Assembly (NCBI RefSeq): GCF_901472535.1
Contig: NZ_LR590470.1
Coordinates: 2,728,001 to 2,792,000 of the forward strand
Origin: Sphingobacterium daejeonense
Lineage (GTDB): Bacteria > Bacteroidota > Bacteroidia > Sphingobacteriales > Sphingobacteriaceae
Direction of reading: 5' to 3'
Length of the DNA: 64,000 bases
Shown here: positions 11,007-24,467 of the stretch, one piece after another
How the letters are laid out: each line of letters starts with the position of its first letter
Position numbering within the stretch: the stretch's first letter is position 1
Notes under the pieces: generated by a model
What the model was told of the DNA's origin: nothing
Databases searched by the model: none
Seen by the model: the letters and a program-made list of their open reading frames with translations, nothing else
Made by a program: the position numbers and the translations under genes

Positions 11007-12312
11007 TTATTTTTCATTAAAATAGACTTTAGCTTTTTCCCACGCACCAACAGCAACTTTTAATCCTAGTTTATGTCCTTCATCTGTTCCTTTAGAAAAA
11101 TGAGTGCCACCATAGATACAGGATAACCCTGCCTGTTCAGCGGCAGCGGAATACGTTGGCCATTCCAATACCATATCCATACACGGTGTTACGCCGGCCT
11201 CGATATTTGATGATCCCATCTTAATGGTGGTTCTTCCTCCAAAGGCATCATTTCCTGTGAAATTCTTAAGGATTATTGCTGCTGCCCCTACTCAGGCAGC
11301 TGTGTGCGGATATATATTCTGGTGTGTTTGGAGTTTTTATATAAGGCATCCATTGTTCACCTTTCATTGTTTCAGTTCCTTTACATGGTCCAGCCCAGGC
11401 ATGAACCCCAAAACCGGGAGAACAATTCTCTTATTGCAGTTATTGGTCTAACAGAGTTATAAAAATGTTTACACTCCCAAGCGGCGATACTAGCATCCAA
11501 TAATGCATTAGACAGCACAAAGAACAATTTTATACACATTGAATTTCTATAATATTCTCTCTGCGCCACAAACTGAGCGATTTCACACCAATGGCCAGCC
11601 GTAGTATAAGTCCCACGAGGATCATCCCAATAACTCGCGATTATTTTTTGTTCATCTGTCAATGCAGCACTTATGTCCAATATCTCTTTAGCCTGAGCCT
11701 TGAACTCTGGTTGTTCTATAACAAATGGAGATGAAGGTCTATACTGCCAATTGAAGGGCAATGAAAATGAGTTCACCAAACCCCAATGAGGTAATATAAA
11801 CTTATGTTTATTATTTTTTATCAGTTTTATTTTGAGGTTGATATCCTGTATAATCTGAATATCTTGGCATTTTTAGGTTAGCATATTGGTTAGCACCGTC
11901 GCCAATCCGTTGTTCAAGAATAATCTTCCCAAATAGATTTCCAATTCCTTCAGGCTTATTAATATCCATACATTTATTTTCAGGATCGTAACCCGACTGA
12001 CACATCAATTCCTTAAATATCCCCTTATGCTCGGCAGGCAATTTATGACAGAACAATTCAGATAAAACCCTATATGCAGCATAGCTAAAAGAAATTCTAA
12101 AATTTTCTTTTCCGCAGCTTTGGTTTGGAACTTTTATATATTTCGCAGTACTGGTACTGGATGGCGCAAGGATGATATACTGACCAAGCATCGTACATTG
12201 CTGTATGAACCATCGCTAATGCTCGAGCTGCAATTGGAGTTGATGTTTTGGATAATTTAATGGCATCAAGGGTAACCTGATTCCATTTTAATACGAGTGG
12301 TTTTTCTGACAT
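11007..12312 (-). CDS. Vanadium-dependent haloperoxidase-like enzyme (PAP2 superfamily) inside the eCIS operon (several frameshifts)
   Basis: About 434 residues related to vanadium-dependent haloperoxidases, which share their active site with PAP2 acid phosphatases. Visible parts are ARALAMVHTAMYDAW near the N-terminus, a KX6RP motif (KHFYNSVRP), a PEYISAHS segment where the usual S-G-H is S-A-H with the His kept, and GGTHFSKG with the final catalytic His. So the vanadate/phosphate-binding residues appear present. The protein begins MSEKPLVLKWNQ with no signal peptide. At least four frame breaks (about 12170, 11800, 11400, 11240) interrupt it. It lies between the tape-measure and ATPase genes, same strand, with gaps of 49 and 20 bases, so it is probably co-transcribed with the injection system. 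Role as cargo is inference. Confidence 0.8.
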
Positions 12313-12361
12313 AATACTATAACTAAATGGTCAACAAAAACGTAAATGAATGGAAGTGATT

Positions 12362-13677
12362 TTATCTCCATTCAACTTGGATGATATGCTTTAACCAAGG
12401 CAATTTAATATGGCTTAAATTCCATGGTAGATAATCCAGAAGCATATCAATTGAGCCCTTTTCTACTAGGATTTTTATTTTATCGGCATGAATATTAATT
12501 TTTCCTTTTCTTTTCAAAAACCCATCACGTAGCCCTTCAATAGATGTATTATTTAAAATTTCCCAATTTGCAATCATTCCCTTTAACATATCATCTATCT
12601 CCGATAATTCATTTGGTGATAAAAAAACTTGATTTGAAATGACTGAATGGATTGGAAAACCGCACAAGATCTTAGGTACTACTAATTCATATTCTTTTGG
12701 ATTTTGTAACCCCGAAACTGCATAGTACAGAAGATATACTGCTTTTTCTCTAGCTTTTTTGTTTACAAATTCATGATTTTGAACTAATTCAAGATTCTTG
12801 AAAAGTGTACTTATAAAAGGATGAACTAACACGAGACCAACATTATTAGCATATATTGGATTATTATCTTCAGCAATTTGGGAGTCACTTAATATATTTT
12901 CATTGGTATCACTATTATAATCTTTCACCTCAAAACTCATAGCCTCTAAATTCTCAAGTGTGAAAACAATTGATTCATCAAAACCATTTGAACTTAGTTT
13001 AACAACATTGTAAATAAATTCTCTATAAAATGATTGGATAGCATTCAATTTTTCACTTTCTGATAGCAATTGGTTTTCTGCAAATTCTTTGAAAGAGTCG
13101 ATTTGATTATTATTTGTGATTTTATATCTGGGGCAATCATAATGAGTAGATTCTTTAAAAAATCTTCCGAGTGTTGGAATATTAATCGACTCAGGAATTC
13201 AGATTTTTTCAATACTTCATGGGCAAATATTTCAACTTTTGAGCCATCCATTGCTAATACTTCAAGTACATGCTGAAAAACTATATCTTCCATAGAAGCA
13301 ACATTCCAATTTAAATAGCCATTTTTCATATAGAACATCCATTGATGGAAGTGATTTTCAGGCAATGAACTTACTATAGTATTTGTTCCTGAAATCTCTT
13401 TAGTAATTTGTTCAATAATTTGCTGTTTTGTTTTTCTAAGGAGTTCTGGTTTTTCATTAATTTTCAGGATTTCTTCAAGTAATATTTCACCTAGGTCAAT
13501 TTCAATTTTATTGATTGAAAGCACTTCATTTTCATGTGTTAATTCATCGAATATTTCATCAAATAATGGTATAAAATAACTCCAATATTGATCACTTAGT
13601 TTCTGTTGAATACCGAAACTGTCTAACCCATTTTTCATTTGGATATCCATATGTTGTTTCATGATGATGTGGTTCAT
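12362..13677 (-). CDS. Contractile injection system tape-measure-family protein (one frameshift)
   Basis: About 438 residues of the family annotated as contractile injection system tape measure protein, thought to set or support tube length. The family signatures are in the C-terminal half: NVGLVLVHPFISTLF, a RExAVYLLYYA segment, VPKILCGFPI, NTSIEGLRDGFLKR and the terminal LLDYLPWNLSHIKLPW. The N-terminal half (MNHIIMKQHMD onward) is the less conserved part. The frame shifts near 13060, where one missing A would give NLQKNQLLSESEK. Its ATG overlaps the stop of the preceding baseplate gene (ATGA), a sign of translational coupling. Confidence 0.88.
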
Positions 13678-16600
13678 TTCGGTTTCTTTTTGATAGTTTT
13701 TGCTTTTCGGGACACTTTATTTACAGGTTTTCTGTCCCGGTTATATTGTTGATCACAACTAAAGAACTGATATTCCCCTTCAAGGGAAATCATCCAACCG
13801 AATGCAGTATTTACTTGGTCTTGGAATGATTTTTATTTCCTCTATTTTGGTTATCATATCTATACATGCAAGAGATATTTGTTTGAATTTTCGAGTTACA
13901 AGGCAGGCAGTCTTGACATTCATGAAGTTTTTTATAATTTCTTCTAAACAAAAGTCCATAAAATCTCTTACGGAGAATTCATTATTACAGGTATTCATTT
14001 TTGCGATCCATTTTCTCCAATCTTTATATTTACTTTCAAAGCAGCAATATTCATGAGGTGAAAGCCATAATATTCTGAGCAACACATGCGCTGGCGCCAT
14101 CCGGTACAAAAATGTCCTCCATAATCATTTTTCCAGATTCTGTTCGGAATCTTTCAGGCCAGGCAGGTAATACCACGGTTGAAATAAAAGAATAAGGATC
14201 AATACCCGGTCTAAAAATTATATCTGAGTCATCTGAGCAAGGATCAGAATGGTCAACCTCCCAGATGTAACTTGTCGAAAATTCTCTTTGCCCAAGAAAA
14301 AGGTCTGACCTATAGTCGCAATCTTCGGGGCAGCGTGGTCGAAGAAGGATATGTTCAATAGCATGAAGACCTTCCGAATTACACAAAGTTATTGTCCTAT
14401 CTACTGCTTCGCATAGTTTTTGGGAAGATTCATAGCATTGTGGATTATAAGCAATGTGTTGGGGATCATAATTCAATGCAATTCCAAAGGTATTGGAAGA
14501 GCAGTCCAGAATCGCCTTATAATTTTCATAATTGGTCAGTAAAGATAGAGCCAAACGCCACATACGTAATGCCTCCGAACAGCTATCATAAGGACATGAA
14601 GATTTCCAAGCAATAAAACAAATACTCTCTTCTTCACTCTCTTCAACACACCCGCAGTGGTTTAATTTTTCTTCCTGACAAGCATTGAACCCTGGCAATT
14701 TGATTTCAATGCTATATTGGAAAATATTATAATTATCCAATTTTCTAGAAATTGGGAAATAGCAAATAAATTGTCTGAGTTTCTCTTTGAAATCTTCAAT
14801 ATCCCAATTCTTTTCATAGCTCTCCAATAATACATTTCCAACTTTATCTTGCAGATAAATAACTTCTCCTTCCAATACATATTTATTTCTGGATTTTGGA
14901 ATTCTTCCAGGATTTCGAATAAAAGAGTGCATGAATCTTGGTTTTCTGATTTTTCAAATCTTTTACGTGCAAAATAATTTCCTTCTACATCCCTTAACAA
15001 TAATATATTATCTTCGCTATCAAAGCTATATGATTTCTTTTCCAAGAAAATTTTGAATCTGTCATACAATTCAATTAGGACCTGATTTCTTTTTTTTGCG
15101 GTATCATAACTACATAGATGTTCAAGAAAATCAGGTCCGCAATTGAGATAAAATGAGTAACAACAGTTATTTTTATTTTGGACTTTATGAAGTCCTAATT
15201 GAGATTGAACAGCACAAATAAATTTTTCGACACCTTCTTCACCCCAAGCAGCTTCTTCAGTGAAAAATTTTTCTGTACTTTCAGCTAGCACCTCACGGAT
15301 GTATATTTTATAAGTAGCATTTTCATTTTCCGAAGAATTGCAGTCAACAAAAATATTTCCGGGATATTTCAATAGCATCAAGAAAAAATTAAATCTATCC
15401 AAGCATCTTCAGCAGAACTATAAAATTTAATGCTTTTCCATTGTTGAGGATTTTTCTCCGAAAAGAAAGTGGAGAAATAATATTGGTCTTGGAATTTCTT
15501 GATTGGGTAGGTTTTTACCAATCGTTGCATAAATTGCTGAATGGTTCCGTCAGAATATGTTCCAATTTCTTCTTGTGTAATTTTAGGGATTACAACCAAA
15601 GCTTGATTATTAATCGATTCTTCAAAACTAATTATTGTTCCATAGCTGCTTTCAACTGCTGCCAATTCAAGGATTTGAAAATATGTGTCTTCAAATGCTT
15701 TTAATGCTAATTCTTTTGTTGGGAATGTCCGATAGCTCTCAAACAATATCAATTCTTCATTAATTGGACCCTTATTTTTGTATTGAAGATTATGTGCTTT
15801 TACTAAATACTTATAAGATTTAGTTTTATTATTTTTTCCCGATAATTTCCCTAATAATATCACCTCCCAGACACAATTGCAAGTATTGTTTATAAGTTCG
15901 CAGTAATTTATAGATTTTCTTTTTGGCTAATAAGGGCGTCTTTTTTTTCGGAAAAACCTTCTTGGATAAACTGCTATCACATTATCTTTGTCCACCAATC
16001 TATAAATAAATTGAGGAGCATTTTCACTTGCCTCTTTTCTTACAGCTGCTTTGAAATTCTGTTTTTTACTGCTACTAAATATTGTGCGATATTTTTTTGT
16101 TCATTCAAAGCATTTTCCAACAGCTTCAGGTCTGTATTTTCAGATTGCTGAATCACTACAGTTGGTAATTTGCTGCCTTTATTTTGCTGTGTTAGGATCG
16201 GTCCATTTTTACTTTTTCCCAACCTTAATGATGGAATTGCTTGATGGAATAATTTTAGCGCTTTGATTGCGAATTCCTCATCTTTAAATTCCTTGGTACT
16301 ACTAAACTTATAATTAGATTGAGGATCATATCCTAATTCATAATTGAACTTCCAACCTTTTGGCTCAGCTTCAGTAGTGATTTGATATTGGTAATTATGA
16401 ATAGTTTTGATTATTTGATCCCGCATTAGGGCAGCATCATTTTCAGTATCAAAATCCAAATTAATATATGCCTCTATCCTATCATCAACCCGGATATTTA
16501 ATTTAAATTTTGAATCTACAGAAGAACGATCTATAGAATAACTCGAAAACTGAGAAGCTAATGATAAAATTAGATAAGCGTGGTTTTTAGCCGTTCTGTT

Positions 16601-19509
16601 ATTTTCAAAGTCCACATTCGCGAAGAATTTGAAAGTATTTGAATTATCCAATAATTCGTAAGTAAATAGCTTTGGTTTACCTACTATTGAATTGCTGATA
16701 TTTACCTTAAATTCCTTGACATCAATATATTTTGAATGTTCTGAATCAGTTTGGTTTGGGATCAATTGAGTTATTTTAAAATTATCAATACCTTCACTTG
16801 ACCAAATCTTGCTGTCATTAATTTTATTGATAGATTTTCCTGCAGCATCAAAAAGCTTGGATTGCGGTATCAAGGAATTAATTAACTGACGGACTACTTT
16901 TTTGGTCTGAATTTAATAATTGAGAATTATAAGAATAGCTGTTGAATGTAAACCTCTTCTTTAGGTTGTATTGGCAAACATTCTGTTTAAGGATGTTCGA
17001 ACTGTATCTGCCTCTTGAGAGGTGGAATACTGTTTGAAGAAAGGGATATATTGACTTTCTTGATAATTTAGAACAATTGAATATACTTTATCATGTGCGA
17101 TGTATTTTGTTTTTAGATTTTCAGGGTTTGATATTGCATTAAATGCTAATTGGGCGGCCTCTTCAGCTTCAATTTCGGAGTCGAATTTTTCATTTAAGGT
17201 GAAAAATTTTTCATTTCCAATTATTAATTCAGCAATGTAATAATCATCCAATTGTTCCACTATGAAATTACATAAACTATGGACTTTCTTATTTTTATTC
17301 CAGCACGATATTTAGCTTCTAATTCAAAACCAGAGCCATTTAAATTATTCCAATTGTTTTGTAAATAATTATATGCTTTAGCCCTGTTAGCACTTAAATC
17401 ATCGTATTGAGTTAAGAAATCCTCTTTAGCAACGAGTGATTCATCAGCAGAATTAATTGCCTCATTTGCATATTCTCCTAGGACATTGTCAGTAAATTTT
17501 TCAGAAAACCTAGCGAGTAAATGGTTTAAAAATGTATTTCTTCGTGAATGGTATAAATCCCGATCTTCAATTATCAAAGCCAAATAAGATTTGAAGGTTG
17601 AGAGATTGAGTTCTAGATCAAAAGATACATTATTCTCATCAATTATAAAACTTCTATAATTTTCTTCGAAGGAGCCTACATAAGTTACCGAACTAAGGTG
17701 TAGGTTCGCAGCTGAAATAGATTCGAAACCAAATTTACTTATAAGGGCAAATTCATCATTTGATCCCAAAATATAATAGTGGATGTTATCGGAATATTGG
17801 TTTAAAAAACCAAATTGATATTGGTTATTTATGAGATCTTCTTTAAACTGATTAAGTGCAATTTGAAGATTTATTAATGAATTGAAAGTATACAATTCCA
17901 ATTCCTCAGGTTTTATAAGATCCGTTTCATTCGTATGGATTAAATCAATTAATTTTGATTTATGGATTGGTCTAATTAGGCTATTACCTTCATTTCCCAA
18001 ATCATTATTGCTGTCTGGTCCTACGGCAAACCGCAGCAATTTTGACAAATTTTCATTGTCAGCTAATTTGTTCAAGAAATAAGTTCTTTTCAAATTTGGA
18101 TCATCGGAAGAATTCATGGAGAACAGGGTTCTAATATTCTTCAATTGAGCCAAATGACCTGCTAAAATCTGGTCAAAAAACAACAGGTACCCCTGTAGCT
18201 GTAATGCTTGCGCTTTTCTGTGATCGGAAACATCATCAGGTAAACCACCTTCAGAAATGCCATAAACTCTTGGGAAATCCTCTTGTAATAAATAATAGTC
18301 ATCTAAATCTTCATGATAAATACCATTTGGAATTTCTCTGTCCAAAAATTTTGATGGATTCTGATAAAGCACTTTACCAGAATTCGAAAAGTTAATATTT
18401 AGAACTCCTTCAAATTTCTTGAAGTATATATCAACAGGAATTCCGTTCTTCTTGAATTTTAGTTCTGTGCATTTTAATGAAAACTCAGTTACATAATTTA
18501 CAGGGATTTGAAATTTCCATGATGATGATGAATTAAAATTTATATGCTCACAACCTCTTACTGACAGATTATCAACAGATTTTACTCCTTCTACCGAAAG
18601 TATAATATTGAAAAGATCAGAAATATGGATTTCTTTTTTAAGTTTTATTTGTTGAAGTTCCGAATTATCTATAAATCCATGACTTTCATTTAAGTTGTGT
18701 GCTCTTCCTGCGAAAATTTCATCAATTGGGATATTCTTATCTAATAATTGTTCTAGTGTATAGAATTTTGGTGTTGGGGTTATAAAATTCCTGAGTTTTA
18801 GAATAATATTCTGATATACCACTTCAGGTTCTGCGTTATTTTGCAATTCAACCGTTGCACATACGCCCAGCAATAATTTGCAAAGGAAAGTTATATCGAC
18901 AAAATCCTCGCAGAAGTTTCGGTGGGACATTAATTTATCTTTGATTGATTTTGAAAGAAGGTCTAAATATTCATCTGCTTCGATTTCATTTTCAAAGTCT
19001 GTTTTAGGATTTTTCTCTGTATCAATAAATACATGATATAATCCATTTAATGTAGTATTGCCCGAATTATAATCTTGAGCATTAAAATCGTACTGATTAT
19101 TTGGAGAGTAGCAGAAATCATAGTGATCAGTTGCTATTTCCAACCAGGCATTCCTGACCCCTTTGATATCGATAAGGAATTTTCGATAGTCTAAAATGGT
19201 TAATGGATTATTCGTTAATATTTGTGCTGCACTGAAGAAATTGTCGTCCTTAGCTTGTTGTTGAGAATTTTTAGACAGAATATCGATTGTTGGTAGATTG
19301 GTTCTATATCCTAAGTCGAGCATAGCATAACATAGGATTTCCAAGATTGTAATTCCTGGATCATGGAGGTTGTGGTCAGTCCAGATTTTTCCAGATAGCT
19401 TACCTAGATAGGCAATACCTTCAGACCTCAATTTTTGAAAATCAAGATAATCAGGAAATTCAGCATTTTCCTTACTTATCAACTTTATATTTTCATTCTC
19501 GGCTGCCAT
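13674..19509 (-). CDS. Giant eCIS baseplate protein, Afp12-like (about eight or more frameshifts)
   Basis: One protein of roughly 1,940 residues reconstructed from consecutive frames. The intact first 749 residues include TDHNLHDPGITILEILCYA, a motif shared with J-type baseplate wedge proteins, and GLPDDVSDHRKAQALQLQGYLLFFDQ. The middle part has several repeated ~100-residue modules with YxIVLxxxxx and EEAxxAAQxAF-like features. The C-terminal part has a cysteine cluster (NHCGCVEESEEES, SSCPYDSC), the family hallmark GLHAIEHILLRPRCPEDC and APAHVLLRILWLSP. The reading frame breaks near 17285, 16960, 16900, 16050, 15900, 15390, 14900, 14080 and 13790. It is followed with overlap by the tape-measure gene. 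Function, as a baseplate wedge partner of the J-like protein, comes from family and position. Confidence 0.82.
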
Positions 19510-19523
19510 GATTAAGTTATTAG

Positions 19524-22500
19524 CTATGATTCATATTTCTTGCAATAATTTTCAATTGGTATGCTTGGATTTGAGCATGGTTCATATCTTTTTGGGGATT
19601 CCCATTGTTCGCAATCTTCTTGCTCAATTAATACATCAATACTAGCTGCGATTAAAATGGACCTTGGACTAATTGGACATATCACTTTGTCAGTGTTATA
19701 TAGAATTTGTTTATGATCATCTTCATGCAGCATAAATAGTTCAAGGATATAATCGATATACTCCATACTCTCTAAAAATCCGATGATATCAGATTGATAG
19801 ATACATTGTCCAAATGTCAATTTATCATATTTTCCGACTGCCCAAGGGCTAGAAATTCTCTTAAATCCTGTTTAAGCTTTTCTTTAAAAAAGACGACATC
19901 CCTACCCTTTTGGAGTTTTACTTTTATACAAAAGTTCACTCCTTCATATCGTGGGTTCATTACCCTGAACCTGACAAATGGGGAGCATCTTTCTTTAATA
20001 AAATCTTGGATATTACTTAATAAACTCACAGGAACTCGAGGTTGAAATGCTTGCGTTGCTTTAAGTTTGTTTAAATCTGGTATAACAGCCATTACGACAT
20101 ATCCTGGAGCAATTGGAATATCATTGATATATTGGCGAGCATCTAAAGCAAAGCTGTGATTGATACATTTGGCTTTAAACAATTGGGGAATTCCTCTAAT
20201 ACTATTCTTTCATAGTCAAATTTTTGAATTGCTCTTCCTTTGTGTTTTAAAGTTTCACTCACTCTCACATAAAAATGACCTTCGGCTTCTGGTATTCTAC
20301 CTTCAAAAGAATCATAGGGTTGATTTACTAATTTAATTGAAGAGTCAGCGACCAATAATTTAGAGACTGAACCAGCAGTTAACGATTTATCAAGTCTATT
20401 TTTATCATTTATGGAAGTATTTGAAAAGGTTGCTTTAACTGCTTGAGTATGTATTCCAATGGTCTCGCTTACAGATTTTACTATTGATGCTAATGCTAGC
20501 TTTGATCCAATACAGACCTTTAGGCATAATTGTATTTTCCTTTGTAATATTTTGGGGAATAGAGAAATTAATTATTCCTGAAGTTGTTAGACCATCTGTA
20601 TCGTCTAGCAGGATTTCAAAACCATTTCTGAGAGATTTCCAATTATTATTGTCTAAGTATTTCCATTGTATTTGCTGTCTTTTGGATTCTGAATCTGCTG
20701 TGGCTTCAGCGAGTTGAAAAAGAATGTTCAAATTCGTTCCAGGAATCAAATCTTTCAATCCTAAGAATAAAGACCCTTCCTCACAAAATGTAGGTAAAAG
20801 GGTTGGTTCTTGTAAGATCTGTTCTTTTTTTATAAGGTTTCTTGGAAAGGATATAAATGAATAATTTCAATATCATTTACGGTCGCAGTTGCTTCATAGT
20901 CCAATTCAATATTTTTGATTGTAGGAGTCCATGGTTCATTAGGAATAACAGCTTGGAACAGTTCCGAATTACTGATTGAGCTAAGTATATCGCCAATTTT
21001 AGTTCTTAATTCTACTACCCTTCCGGATAAGTTCTTATTATTTATGTGTAGAAAATCAGGAGGTAGAACAGTTGCTCTGATATGGTCAGCTTCAGGGTCA
21101 TTTATGGGTCCATCGCCAAAATATCCGATTTTATGTTTTATTCCATCGGGATTTCCGTTGACTGCAACCTCCACAATTTCTGAGGTTTCCTTAGCTTTTT
21201 CTATATCTGTTTTAAATTCACTCGTATCAAATACGATTAATTCATTCGCTCCATTATAATAAATTGCACCTTCAAGGGTACTATCAGGCAATTTTCCCAA
21301 TGCCATCATTTGCCTAGCGAGGACATAAGAATACACTTTATGGCAAAAATCTTGGAATTGAAGGTTGAGTTTCAAAAAACCATTTTTAGAATCCACTTCA
21401 TACTGCTCTAAGCTCTCATCGGATAATTCAAATTTTTGATTCAGGTCAAAATTATTGTTTGATATATGAATGACTTGAACAAAATCACCATCTGGGTCCA
21501 AAACGGAATTTCCGTTAGACTGGAATAATTTTCTGTCCGAATATTCCTTCCCTTGGATTTTAACTTTTGTACTTAATGTACTATCAATATATTCCTCTGG
21601 CACCCATTTTCCATCCTCTAATACAGCAAGATTTATAAAGAATCTATCTGCATCTAAACCAAATTTCCCATTGCTTTTTAGATATGCCTTATAGTAAGCT
21701 TCAAAATCCGTTGGTTTATCCTTCCAATTAAGTTTGATAAATATCTTATTCCATTTTTTACCAAACACCTCCTGACTTCCAATATAGAAGTCTGGTCCTA
21801 TGAGGTTCATTTGGTTATTTGATCCTAATACAGGAAGATTCTTAATGTCAAAATCTATGATTTCAGGTCTTGTCCCAAAAGGATAAATTGGAGCATTAAC
21901 ATTCTGAAGGCTTTCGCTATTTTGTACAATAATATTTTTTAAGCCAGATACTTCGACCTTAATCTGAGTATCATCGACATCAGCTGCATTCTCAATGGGA
22001 TTTGATAATTTAAGAGATCTAAAGAAATGATATAAAGAAATTTGTTGGATCCTATCTTTCAATGGTTTTTTCGCATTCGCTTAAATTTGCCCATGTAAAA
22101 TCCTTTTCAAGTTTTATTCTATCATCTATCTCAATTTTGACGAGAGGTAAATTTGTTATAAATCCTCCCTTCAATACCTCTTCCTTATAGAAAGTAATGC
22201 TTTCTTGTTCTGCGGAGATTAACGCCGAAATCTTTAGAATATAATACTTCTGTCCTGTTGACGCTGTTTTACTGATCATTGAAATTTCAGGGACTCATAT
22301 TAGGTTTAATCCATTCTTTTTCGCCACTAAAAGCTATATTGAATGCTTTAATAGGTTTGATGATGTCTGAAAGAATTTCGATATCATTTTTGGATTGAAT
22401 TAATTCTTTGTACTCGTGATCAGAAAGTATTTTTTCATAAATAAATTCTTCATTAGAGCTATAACATAACGAGTTTTTGGTATCAGCATTTTCCTGGATC

Positions 22501-24001
22501 AGAATTGATTTCAGTTTTTGTTCTAAGTGTTTGCTAATTCCATTTTTGATTGCTAATTGAATTAAATCTCTATTGATCGGGTAAAAAACTTGGTTTAGAA
22601 CATTCACTACATTTTCGGTGAACTCTACACTATTATCAACGTTATCGCAGATTTCATTGTTGAAAGTGCATTTAATTGCTATTGATATTTTCCTAATGCC
22701 TTCATTCAACAGTAATACAGGAGATGCCAATACGAACCCAAGACGAGCATGCGGATAAGGTTTAACAAATTGATTTTCGGGATCGATGTATTTACTGTTA
22801 TAAGCCCTAACGTTGGCCAACTTGGCAAGAAATCATCTGAGAAAGGTTTATCTCTACCATCCGCCATTATTGCGTTTGGAGCTATATATAGCCCTTTAAA
22901 TAGATGCTGTCATTAAAAATTTTATTGTTTAAGTAGAAGGTTCTTTTTTCTTACCACTTGGGCTTTATTCACTACGATCTGATTATCGAGAGAAAATTGG
23001 ATTTCAGTTTTATTCAGATCTTTAGGTCCTTTGACCAATAAGCCTTTTTCCAGCAAATACTTGTCAACTTGATTTTGCAGCTGAAATACTAGATGAATTT
23101 TATCGGGTTCAGCTTCTTTGGCTTTCAGGTTCAAAACTTCTTTATAGAAAAAATCCAGATGTTTTTTGGTAAATGTGTTTAAATCATCCTGTAGATGTTT
23201 AAATAATTTTAAGAACGAAAAAAGGAGTGCGATATGAGGGCTTAACTTTTCTTTAAACTCTTCATTTATAGCATCAAAACTTGGTTCCAAACTGCTTTCG
23301 GCACTTGGAGCAAGAGATACAATAGCATCTAAAAAAGTTTCAGCCAATAAAATGAGCTCGCCTTTTAAAGCTATTATTCTATTTCTTTTATTTGATCCGG
23401 AAGATAAATATGAACTATTGGTTTTAATTGCATATAGATCAGTAATATCTAGGTTCCATAACGGTTCGTCCAAATATACTTTTAGGTTATAAGGCATTGA
23501 ATTAAACCATTTCGTTGCGGTATTCTGTAGGACAATAAATTCTTTTATGAGATCTGAAAGTTTATCTTTTATCAACTTTTCGATAGCAAATAATATAGGT
23601 AATTCTGATCCTTTAAGTTTTAAGTTCCATTGATAAATAGGTTTTAAAATAGTGAGGAAAATATAACTGATCATTAATTGAAGACTTTCCTCAGAAGGAT
23701 TTTTATCAAATAATTTTGAATAAAAATTGAGTTTGTCATTAACAGTCGACTTATTATATTTTAAAATCGCTGTAACTAAGAAAGGATGGTTATTCTGAAA
23801 GAATTGTTGCCAGTCGGAAATGTTTAATTTGGAGTCATAGAATTTGATGTGCTGTGCTAATTTTTGGAAATAATCCAACATATCGGCAAGGTTTCTAGCA
23901 TCAATTTTTGCTGAACTTGATAATAAGTCATCCATTACCCTTTGGCGTTGGCTAACACCAGGGTCATTTTGAAGAGGATGTATAAGTTCTTTGCAGTTCA
24001 T
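19524..24001 (-). CDS. eCIS baseplate J-like protein, Afp11-like (about nine frameshifts)
   Basis: Baseplate wedge protein of about 1,490 residues. It opens with MNCKELIHPLQNDPGVSQRQ, typical of the family, and includes GLYIAPNAIMADGRDKPFSD and SWPTLGAYNSKYIDPEN once frames are joined. The C-terminal third has the J-domain features PEAEGHFYVRVSETLKHKGR, DYERIVLEEFPQLFKAKC and PGYVVMAVIPDL, then SPWAVGKYDKLTFGQ. Breaks lie near 22975, 22880, 22810, 22295, 22065, 20835, 20445, 20180 and 19840. Both base insertions and base losses occur, mainly in runs of A, C or G. It starts 25 bases after gp25 and precedes the Afp12-like gene by 14 bases, the standard eCIS order. Confidence 0.87.
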
Positions 24002-24026
24002 GATAAAATGATAATTAAGACAATAT

Positions 24027-24456
24027 TTAGATAGGTTTTAAAGCTTCGTTTAAATAATAGTCATATACATAATATTGAATCTTGAATTCGTTCCTGGAAC
24101 TGAGTATTCAATATTTATGGTAAATCTCCCTTCAATTAAATCAAAGGATTCTGCTGGAGTTACATCTATCTGTTCTACTTTAATCCTTGGTTCATAGAAT
24201 AAGGATTGCATTGATAACTCTATCTTTTAAGTATCCTATAACAGAACTATTTAAAGTTTCGAACACATAGTTTGTTAGATCACAACCGTATTGTGGTTGC
24301 ATGACTCTTTCTCCTAAAGAAGTTGACAAGAAGGATATTAAGGCTTTGATCTATATCCTCCACAGCAGAAACCATTTCCACGGTATTTGATGTTTTATTG
24401 AACTCGGGAGGAAATGCCCATCCGGTTCCTAGAAAGTTTATATTTGATTTTTCCAT
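24027..24456 (-). CDS. eCIS baseplate protein, gp25/GPW family, Afp9-like (two frameshifts)
   Basis: About 142 residues of the gp25-like lysozyme-related baseplate family, which links the sheath initiator to the baseplate. It begins MEKSNINFLGTGWAFPPEF, a clear family start, and continues NILLSTSLGERVMQPQYGC and INAILFYEPRIKVEQI after correcting two single extra T bases (near 24330 and 24215). It ends YDYYLNEALKPI. It starts 11 bases after the PAAR gene stop. Because of the breaks the first half is fused out of frame with the PAAR reading frame, so a naive gene call would join the two genes. Confidence 0.88.
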
Positions 24457-24467
24457 AATTTCTTTAA

